Source: Pseudomonadota bacterium | GTDB taxonomy: Bacteria; Myxococcota_A; Polyangia; Polyangiales; Polyangiaceae | Reading direction: 5' to 3' | Assembly (NCBI GenBank): GCA_023460875.1 | Contig: JAEWOQ010000091.1 | Location: forward strand, 1 to 13,164 | Length of the DNA: 13,164 nt | Part shown: positions 1 through 5,780 of the stretch, piece after piece | Layout: each line of letters opens with the position of its first letter | How positions within the stretch are numbered: position 1 is the first letter of the stretch | Made by a program: the position numbers and the translations under genes | Notes under the pieces: model-generated | What the model was told of the DNA's origin: nothing | Database searches by the model: none | What the model saw: only the letters and a program-made list of their open reading frames with translations

Positions 1-104
1 AAGAGGCCCTGGCCTTGGCGTCCCTGCGCTCCGAGCTCGGCACGATCGGCGGCTCCGCGGGTGCGACGGCCACGGAGGCGCCCGTCGAGGAGCCCTCCCG
101 ATGA
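1..104 (+). CDS. 3' end of an upstream gene, possibly glpA (partial)
   Basis: One frame is open from the window edge (first full codon at 3) to a TGA at 102-104. It encodes the last 33 residues of a protein, which end in an Ala/Glu/Pro-rich tail (ATEAPVEEPSR). The stop overlaps the next start codon as ATGA, the usual sign of translational coupling within an operon. Because the next gene is glpB, and glpA precedes glpB in the classical glpABC operon, the A subunit (the FAD-containing catalytic subunit) is the obvious guess. That rests on context only: the visible tail carries no diagnostic motif, and it could equally be GlpC or an unrelated protein. Confidence 0.6.
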   Translation, partial: EALALASLRSELGTIGGSAGATATEAPVEEPSR

Positions 105-1309
105 CCGAGCACGTCGCCGTCATCGGCGGAGGAGTCGCGGGCGTCGCCGCGGCATGGGCCGCTCGCGCGCGCGGCTTGCGGGTGACCCTCTACCACGGCC
201 TCGCCGGGGCCACGGAGCTGGCATCCGGCGCTGCGGACCTGGAGCCGTGGGCGCCCGCTCCGGCGCTCGGGGAAGACGGCCTGGGCAGCGCCCCGGATGA
301 AGGAACCCTCGCGCCTGCCGAGCGGGAGTTCTTGCGGGCGCTGGGCTACTGGTGCGAGGGACCCGCGCGGATCGCCACGCGGGTCGGCGTCGTGCGACCC
401 TGTCTCGCGCGGGATCCGGCGCTCCTCGATCTGGAGCCACTGGCGGGGAGCATCATCGGCGTGGCGTGCGTGGAGCGCGATGACTGGGACGGCGCCGCCC
501 TCGCGCGCACCCTCGAGAGCTCGGCGTGGGCCCAGCGCACCGGGACCCGCTTTCGCGCGGAGCCTCTGGGCCTCCTGCTCGAGGGCTACGAGCGACGGAT
601 CCCAGCCGCGGATTTCGCCGCCCTCTTCGACGAGCAGCGACGGCGCAGCCTGCTGCTCGACGAGCTGCGGGGGTGGCGCTCGAGGATGCCGGAGCTCGGA
701 GCGCTTCTGTGCGGTCCTTGGCTCGGGCTCGAGGCGACCACCCTTCGGGAGGTGCACAGCGCGCTGGACGTCCCCGTCGGTGAGTGCACGAGCGCCCCTG
801 GCGGCGTCGCGGGGCTAAGGTTCGTCTCGGCGCGGGCGCGCTTGCTCCAGCGGCTCGAGGTCGAGCTTCGGGCGGAGCGGGTCGAGGGGGCGCGGTCGGT
901 GCGGGGGGGCTGGGAGCTGACCACCGCGTCATCGGTGTCTCCAAGCTCGGAGGAGGCGTCTGCCGCGGCCCCCTTCTCTTGCGTGGTGCTCGCGGTCGGC
1001 GGGCTCGTGAGCGGGGGCATCGTGTTCACCCCGCGCCAGGAGACGGGCTCGGCCTTCCAGCTCTGCGTCGATGTGCCGGTGCAGTTCAGCATCGACGGGG
1101 AGCCGGTCGAGCAGGTCTCGTCCTGCTATGGCTTCGACCCGATGACGCTGCGCGGGGCCTGGCTCGAGCGGGCGGGCGTGCTCGTGGACGTCACGGGGCG
1201 GGCGGGGCTCAGGGGGCTGTATGCGATTGGCGACGCCGCTGCCGGTCAACCGCGCACGGTCCTCGCCGCAGCGCGCAGCGGAATCAAGGCCGTCGGCGCC
1301 ATCGGGTGA
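101..1309 (+). CDS. glpB: Anaerobic-type glycerol-3-phosphate dehydrogenase subunit B
   Basis: The product is a 402-residue flavoprotein that fits GlpB, the subunit of the membrane-associated GlpABC complex that helps pass electrons from glycerol-3-phosphate oxidation towards the quinone pool. E. coli GlpB is about 419 residues, so the length is normal. Visible features are an N-terminal dinucleotide-binding motif GGGVAG at residues 9-14 after a short beta strand, ASGAADLEPW near 41-50 (compare SSGSLDL in E. coli GlpB), VVLAVGGLVSGG around 295-306, and the C-terminal flavin motif LYAIGDAAAG near 374-383. The ATG at 101 has a good GAGGAG ribosome binding site at 87-92, 8 bases upstream, and overlaps the preceding stop by 4 bases. 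No glpC follows: the next gene encodes an unrelated membrane protein. If this bacterium has a C subunit, it lies upstream or elsewhere. A general FAD-dependent oxidoreductase is the alternative call. Confidence 0.85.
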   Translation: MTEHVAVIGGGVAGVAAAWAARARGLRVTLYHGLAGATELASGAADLEPWAPAPALGEDGLGSAPDEGTLAPAEREFLRALGYWCEGPARIATRVGVVRPCLARDPALLDLEPLAGSIIGVACVERDDWDGAALARTLESSAWAQRTGTRFRAEPLGLLLEGYERRIPAADFAALFDEQRRRSLLLDELRGWRSRMPELGALLCGPWLGLEATTLREVHSALDVPVGECTSAPGGVAGLRFVSARARLLQRLEVELRAERVEGARSVRGGWELTTASSVSPSSEEASAAAPFSCVVLAVGGLVSGGIVFTPRQETGSAFQLCVDVPVQFSIDGEPVEQVSSCYGFDPMTLRGAWLERAGVLVDVTGRAGLRGLYAIGDAAAGQPRTVLAAARSGIKAVGAIG

Positions 1310-1340
1310 CCTCGTCCCGCCCAGCTCCACCTGATTGAAG

Positions 1341-1371
1341 CTTGAACAACACCGCGCGGAGTGGAACTCTC
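1341..1371 (+). promoter_or_regulatory. Promoter-like element CTTGAAC-N18-ACTCTC, copy 1
   Basis: CTTGAAC (1341-1347) and ACTCTC (1366-1371) are separated by 18 bases. The last base of ACTCT lies 21 bases before the ATG at 1391. The same two blocks, spacing and distance to ATG recur before the next gene (3611-3641). TTGAAC resembles a sigma-70 -35 box (TTGACA), and a hexamer 17 bases later (AACTCT) sits where a -10 box would be, though it matches TATAAT poorly. Promoter function is inferred; it could instead be an activator site. If the upstream GTG at 1361 were the true start, the second block would fall inside the gene. Confidence 0.45.
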
Positions 1372-1390
1372 GCCGCGCGTGGCATCCGAT

Positions 1391-3514
1391 ATGACCAGTG
1401 CCTCTCGGGAAGGGAGTGACGGCTCCCCACCTGGGGCCGAGGGACGAGCTCTCGACGAGGGGTCGCCCCCTCCTGCTACGCCGGCTGCGCTCGGTCCCAG
1501 CCGAAAGGGAGAGGGGTTTCGGATCACCGACCAGATGCTTGCCCGCTATCTGCGAGGAGCGCTCGTGCTCTTCCTCGCGGGGGTCTCGTTCTGTTTGGCT
1601 GTCGCGCAGCTACTCTGGTCGACCCCGATCTCCGGAGTCATCGGCGGCAACGCGGTGCAGCTCCAGGCCCGCCTCGCGGCGCTGGGCACCTCGGCGGTCT
1701 GTGGAGTTGCGGTGGTCGGAGCCGCTTATTGGCTGCTCCCGACCCCTCGTGGCAACGCGGCTCACCTGAAGCGCTTCGAACGGGCCTCTCGCGTCGCGTC
1801 CCCTGCGCTCGTCGCCGCGCTGATCCCGGGGCTCTTCGCCCGAGATGCATGGGGGACCCGTGAGCTCATACACCTCCTGACGGTCGGCCTGGTCTGCTTC
1901 CTGCTGGAGCGATGCCTCCGACCGGCCTTGAGCGAGGTGCCTGAGCGTTGGCGCTCGGTGTCTACTGCCTGGCTGGAGCGCTTGCCGCGAGCGCTACGAC
2001 GAGGGCTGCCGTTTGGGATCGTCCTCGGTGTCGTCGGCTATTACTTCGTGGTCATCGGCAGCTACACGCTGATTTCTCACGAGCGCATGGCCACCATGAG
2101 CTCGGACCTAGCCGAGTTCGACAACCTCTTCTTCAACGCGCTCCACGGTCATCCGTTTCGGGCGCCAGCGATCGAAGGTGACCTCGACGCTTGGAGTGCC
2201 CTCAAGGTCCACGCCGAGTTCGGCCTGTATTTGCTCCTCCCGTTTTACGCGCTTTCGCCAGGCCCCGAGGCGCTCCTCCTCATCCAGACAGGACTCGTCG
2301 CTCTCACGGCGGTCCCCGTCTACCTCCTGGCAGCCCGCCGGCTCGGGCGAGCTGCGGGTGTGGTGTTCGCGGCGATCTTGCTCCTGCTGCCCATCGTACA
2401 GCGCCCTAATTTCTACGACTTTCACTTCACGCCGCTGGGCATGTTCCTCGTCGCCTGGGTCCTCTGCCTGCTGGACGGTTACCTCGCAGCGCGCGGTGAC
2501 CGTTCATCTCGGCGCTGGGGGATCGGGCTGGCGCTCGCCTTTGGAGCGGCGCTGCTCGCTCGTGAGGACGTGTCCATCGGCCTGACGGTGCTGGGAGTCT
2601 TCGTCGCCCTCTCGGGGCAGCACGTACGCCTCGGTCTTGGAATGGCCGCGATCTCGGCTGGCTACTTCGTCATCGTGAAGTTCGGTGTCATGCCGCGCTT
2701 CGGGGAGATGTGGTTCGACTCGATCTATCAGGACCTCATGGCGCCAGGAGCGACCGGGTTCAGGGCGGTCATCCTCACGCTCCTCAGCAACCCCGTGTTC
2801 GTCCTGAAATCTTTGCTCACGGAGGACAAGTTTCTCTACGCGCTGCACATGACCGTGCCGCTCCTGGGGCTCTGGCTACGTCGACCGTTCTTGTTGCTCG
2901 CCGCGGTGCCCGGCTTCGTCTCGACCCTGCTAGTGACGAACCGTCCGCCGATGTACCAGAGCTCCTTCCAATACACGTACCTGTGGGTGCCGTACGTCGT
3001 CGGCGCTTCGATCGTCGCTGTCTCTCAGCTGGCGTCGACCAAGCCCGCGGCCGTGCGCCGAGCCTGGAGGACCGCCGCGGTCGTCGGCGTGGGGCTCGCC
3101 GCCGTCGCGAGCAGCTTTCAGTATGGGGCGCTCTTGGGTTCGGACAGCATCCTCGGCGGGTTCGGGGTGAAGACCTTCGAGGTGTCCGAGCCCGAGCGTC
3201 GGCGGCTGCAACAGCTGCGCGAGCTGGTGTCCCAGATCCCTCCTTCGGCCTCCGTAGCGGCTACGGAGGCGGAGGGACCACATGTCTCCACCCGGTTGGT
3301 CATGTACAGCTTGAAGTTCACGCTGGGCCAGGATCCGGACTACCTGGTCCTTGGCGCCATACGACGTGGCGGTGAGCAGAAGCATGTGCGTCAAGCGCTG
3401 GACTCTGGCCAGTACGGGGTCGTTCATCGAGAGGGTCCGTTTTTCCTGCTCCAGCGAGGCGCCGACACATCGAGGAACAGGGAGCTCCGGCCGTTGCTGC
3501 GGCGGAGCCGCTGA
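1391..3514 (+). CDS. DUF2079 polytopic membrane protein
   Basis: The product is a 707-residue integral membrane protein of the DUF2079 family, whose members resemble GT-C glycosyltransferases but have no established reaction. After about 50 disordered Pro/Gly/Ser-rich residues comes a first membrane helix near 55-76, then further hydrophobic segments across the protein to about 580. Family hallmarks include FDNLFFNALHG (243-253), VHAEFGLY (273-280), an FYDFHF motif (341-346) following a long hydrophobic helix, REDVSIG (391-397), and SSFQYTY (524-530). A cytoplasmic or periplasmic C-terminal part contains SVAATEAEGPHVSTR (621-635), typical of the family. The frame is open further upstream to a GTG at 1361. 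I chose the ATG at 1391 because the promoter-like element lies the same distance from it as from the next gene's ATG; neither start has a clear ribosome binding site. Role in envelope polysaccharide or glycolipid assembly is inferred. A strong palindrome lies inside the gene at 3241-3277. Confidence 0.85.
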   Translation: MTSASREGSDGSPPGAEGRALDEGSPPPATPAALGPSRKGEGFRITDQMLARYLRGALVLFLAGVSFCLAVAQLLWSTPISGVIGGNAVQLQARLAALGTSAVCGVAVVGAAYWLLPTPRGNAAHLKRFERASRVASPALVAALIPGLFARDAWGTRELIHLLTVGLVCFLLERCLRPALSEVPERWRSVSTAWLERLPRALRRGLPFGIVLGVVGYYFVVIGSYTLISHERMATMSSDLAEFDNLFFNALHGHPFRAPAIEGDLDAWSALKVHAEFGLYLLLPFYALSPGPEALLLIQTGLVALTAVPVYLLAARRLGRAAGVVFAAILLLLPIVQRPNFYDFHFTPLGMFLVAWVLCLLDGYLAARGDRSSRRWGIGLALAFGAALLAREDVSIGLTVLGVFVALSGQHVRLGLGMAAISAGYFVIVKFGVMPRFGEMWFDSIYQDLMAPGATGFRAVILTLLSNPVFVLKSLLTEDKFLYALHMTVPLLGLWLRRPFLLLAAVPGFVSTLLVTNRPPMYQSSFQYTYLWVPYVVGASIVAVSQLASTKPAAVRRAWRTAAVVGVGLAAVASSFQYGALLGSDSILGGFGVKTFEVSEPERRRLQQLRELVSQIPPSASVAATEAEGPHVSTRLVMYSLKFTLGQDPDYLVLGAIRRGGEQKHVRQALDSGQYGVVHREGPFFLLQRGADTSRNRELRPLLRRSR
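3241..3277. repeat. 37-base near-perfect palindrome inside the DUF2079 gene
   Basis: The arms 3248-3258 (GCCTCCGTAGC) and 3260-3270 (GCTACGGAGGC) are exact reverse complements around one base. Beyond one G/G mismatch, 3241-3246 also pairs with 3272-3277 with one G-T wobble. As RNA it would form a long hairpin with a very small loop about 240 bases before the stop codon. Because it is symmetrical in frame, both strands encode nearly the same peptide (PSASVAATEAEG) in one reading frame. Function is unknown; it may be a chance result of codon choice over a conserved protein motif, an internal attenuator, or a protein-binding site. Confidence 0.75.
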
Positions 3515-3660
3515 TCACCTCGCTTAGTCAGGCGCCGACGGGGCTGCTGTCTGGAGCGGTGACCACCCTCCCGGGGATCGTCACACCGCAAGTGCACGCC
3601 CAGCGGGCCTCTTGAACGCGTGGGACGTGGCACGTACTCTCCGCCGCGATCGCTGAAGGC
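3515..3660. other. Intergenic region between the two membrane protein genes
   Basis: This stretch of 146 bases separates two genes on the same strand. It contains the second copy of the CTTGAAC-N18-ACTCTC element. I see no strong hairpin followed by a T tract, so no intrinsic terminator is called. GTGAC and GTCAC blocks near 3559-3584 could pair, but only over 5 bases. Confidence 0.6.
3611..3641 (+). promoter_or_regulatory. Promoter-like element CTTGAAC-N18-ACTCTC, copy 2
   Basis: CTTGAAC (3611-3617) and ACTCTC (3636-3641) are 18 bases apart, and the last base of ACTCT lies 21 bases before the ATG at 3661. This is the same geometry as at 1341-1371. Both copies continue into GCCGCG, one base later in this copy, while the spacer between the blocks differs. 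TTGAAC, 17 bases, then TACTCT fits a weak sigma-70-like promoter. Conservation of the boxes but not of the spacer argues for a functional site rather than a duplicated segment. Confidence 0.45.
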
Positions 3661-5658
3661 ATGGTACCCGAGGCGCTCGTGCCCAGGGACGAATGCATGA
3701 TCACGTGGGAGGAGGACGGGTCGAGGGCGAGCCCCAAGGCTGCTCCGCTCGGGTGGAAGAAGGCGTTGACCACCTGGCGCTGGCGTTGGTGGTGCACCGT
3801 GGGGCTCTTGACCTTGGGCGCCGCCGCGCTCTGGTGGCACGCCGGTCGTTACCTCCCGTTCTTCACGGACGACGCGTTCATTTCGTTGCGGTATAGCCAG
3901 CGACTGATTGAGGGACACGGGCTCACCTGGACGGACGGTGAGCGAGTGGAGGGGTACTCGAACCTCCTCTGGGTGTTGCTGTGCGCAATCCCTGGCGTCT
4001 TGGGCTTCGACCTCGTGGCAGGTGCCCGGTTCCTGGGGTGCGGCAGCATCGTGCTAGCGATGGGGGCGGTGCTCGCGGCCCTGCGCCCGCGACATCTCAC
4101 CGACGGGGTGCCCGCGGTGGCAGGCGTTGCCTTGCTAGCTGCTTCGGGACCGACCGCGGTGTGGGCCGTGGGAGGACTCGAGACCCCTCTGGTGCTGGCC
4201 CTGCTCGCCTGGGGGCTACTGCTCGCCCAGCGAGCCCTGGACGGTGCTCCCCCCAGTGCTCTGTGGCTGGCGGCCATTTGCTTCGGCTTGTTGTGCTGGA
4301 CGCGGCCCGATGGCGGGCTATGGGGAGTGACGGCCGCCCTCGGAGCCCTGGGAGGATGGCGCCTGCGTGCCGCTCGGGTGAGCTTGACCATCCTCACCGC
4401 GGTCGGCGTGTTCGTGGGGGTTCAGCTGTTGTTCAGGGTCGCGTACTACGACGATTACCTGCCCAATACGGCATACGCGAAGGTGAGCCTCGGGAACGAG
4501 CGTCTCGAAGCAGGCTTCCGTTACCTGCAGAACAGCCTCGTGCCGCTAGCCGCTGTTTGGAGCGCGCTGGCGCTGCTCCTGCTGACGGCGCTCGTCCGCC
4601 GCCGCGCGCGACCAGTCACGTGGCTGCTGCTCGTCCCGAGCGTCTGCTGGGTGGCCTACGTCGTCCGTGTAGGAGGTGACTTCTTTCCTGCCTGGCGCCA
4701 CTGGATCCCACTGGCCGCTCCGGCTGCGCTCGCCTTCTGTTGGGCGCTCCGCCCGCCGGGTCGCGTCGACGAGGAGGCTGAGGTCACCACCTGCGCCGAC
4801 TGGCGCTGGAGCCTCACCTTGCCGGTGCTCGCCCTGGTCGGTGGCTGGCACGATCCCGGAAACTGGGCCAAGGCCGAGCGCTGGGGGTGGGACGGAAAGC
4901 CCGTGGGCCGCATGCTCGCGGAGGGCTTTGGCGAGCGGCGGCCCCTGTTGGCGGTGGACGCCGCTGGTGCGATCCCGTTCTTCTCGGGGCTCCCCTCCTT
5001 CGACATGCTCGGACTGACGGACCGACACCTAGCTCACCATCGTCCTGACACCTTCGGCACAGGGCCCCTCGGTCACGAGCTGGGCGACGCCGACTACTAC
5101 TGGGAGCGGCGACCGGACATCGTCTGCTTCGCCGTGCCCCCATGTTCGTTTCCCGCCAAGTTCCGGGAACAGAGAAGGTTCGTGAGCAAGCCCGAGTTTC
5201 GGGTTTCCTACGTTCCCGCCCGGTTCATCGCACGTCCAGGGAAGAACGAGCTGGTGAGCGAGCTCTGGCTGCTACGGGACGGGAACATAGGGATTCGTGG
5301 GACCGACACGCGAGTGGTGATCCCCGCCTACTTGCTGTCGGGGCGCTCTGGGAACGTGTCCACCCAACTGGACGGGGTCCGAGGTTTCGTGACGGACTGG
5401 AAAGGAGAGCACCGGTCTACGTTGAAGGGGGTCGCCCTGGGCGCTGGGCGCTGGCACCTGTCAGCACCCGAATACAAGGGGGAAGCCGTGTTGCGCGTGA
5501 AGCGCGGCCGCACCGAGCTGGGCGCGGCCTCCGTAGAGGACGGTGTCGAGCTGCACCTCGAGGAAGCTGGGACCGTCCAGATCGAGCTGAACGTGGGCAA
5601 GCGGGGGTTGCGTGTCTCGGAGCTGGTGCTGGAGCGGCGGGGGCCGCCGCGGCCTTGA
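3661..5658 (+). CDS. GT-C-type membrane glycosyltransferase, AftB/PMT-like
   Basis: The product is a 665-residue protein with a multispanning N-terminal half and a soluble C-terminal part. It matches GT-C enzymes that transfer sugars from polyprenyl-phosphate donors on the outer face of the inner membrane. Motifs in order are FFTDDAFISLRY (67-78), whose Asp pair is in the usual catalytic first-loop position; GERVEGYSNLLW (93-104); GGLETPL (171-177); TRPDG (214-218); YYDDYLPNTAYAK (262-274); GGDFFPAWRHWIP (338-350); and SFDMLGLTDRHLAHH (446-460). This set is typical of uncharacterised relatives of mycobacterial AftB arabinofuranosyltransferase. Residues about 550-660 look beta-rich and may bind glycan. 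The donor, acceptor and sugar are unknown. The ATG at 3661 fits the promoter-like element. An ATG at 3697 has a better ribosome binding site (AGGGA, 3685-3689, 7 bases upstream) and is a real alternative; it would remove 12 residues before the first membrane helix. Confidence 0.85.
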   Translation: MVPEALVPRDECMITWEEDGSRASPKAAPLGWKKALTTWRWRWWCTVGLLTLGAAALWWHAGRYLPFFTDDAFISLRYSQRLIEGHGLTWTDGERVEGYSNLLWVLLCAIPGVLGFDLVAGARFLGCGSIVLAMGAVLAALRPRHLTDGVPAVAGVALLAASGPTAVWAVGGLETPLVLALLAWGLLLAQRALDGAPPSALWLAAICFGLLCWTRPDGGLWGVTAALGALGGWRLRAARVSLTILTAVGVFVGVQLLFRVAYYDDYLPNTAYAKVSLGNERLEAGFRYLQNSLVPLAAVWSALALLLLTALVRRRARPVTWLLLVPSVCWVAYVVRVGGDFFPAWRHWIPLAAPAALAFCWALRPPGRVDEEAEVTTCADWRWSLTLPVLALVGGWHDPGNWAKAERWGWDGKPVGRMLAEGFGERRPLLAVDAAGAIPFFSGLPSFDMLGLTDRHLAHHRPDTFGTGPLGHELGDADYYWERRPDIVCFAVPPCSFPAKFREQRRFVSKPEFRVSYVPARFIARPGKNELVSELWLLRDGNIGIRGTDTRVVIPAYLLSGRSGNVSTQLDGVRGFVTDWKGEHRSTLKGVALGAGRWHLSAPEYKGEAVLRVKRGRTELGAASVEDGVELHLEEAGTVQIELNVGKRGLRVSELVLERRGPPRP

Positions 5659-5699
5659 CGTGCGCCGCGAGGGACGTGCCTGGATTCGAGCTACTCCTC

Positions 5700-5742
5700 G
5701 AGCTCTCGACAGCACCCCGCGAAAGGAGGCGGTCGAGAGCTC
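5700..5742. terminator. Inverted repeat between convergent genes, possible bidirectional terminator
   Basis: GAGCTCTCGAC (5700-5710) and GTCGAGAGCTC (5732-5742) are perfect 11-base reverse complements with a 21-base loop. The repeat lies between the ends of two convergent genes (stops at 5658 and 5781), where a shared terminator would be expected. There is no T tract on either side and the loop is long, so this is not a classical Rho-independent terminator. It could instead block read-through by hairpin formation or be a protein-binding site. Confidence 0.4.
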
Positions 5743-5780
5743 AGTAGTGTTCCACGCGGAGCAGCCCGGGAGCCAGCCCG

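Noticed and set aside
3627..3645. Sigma-54 promoter suggested by TGGCACG
   Set aside because: The -24-like TGGCACG is present at 3628-3634 but the -12 TTGC element is missing (CTCC instead).
5722..5729. Perfect Shine-Dalgarno AAAGGAGG in the loop of the 5700-5742 repeat
   Set aside because: No ATG, GTG or TTG lies at a usable distance downstream; the first GTG is 17 bases away and leads only to a short frame with no support.
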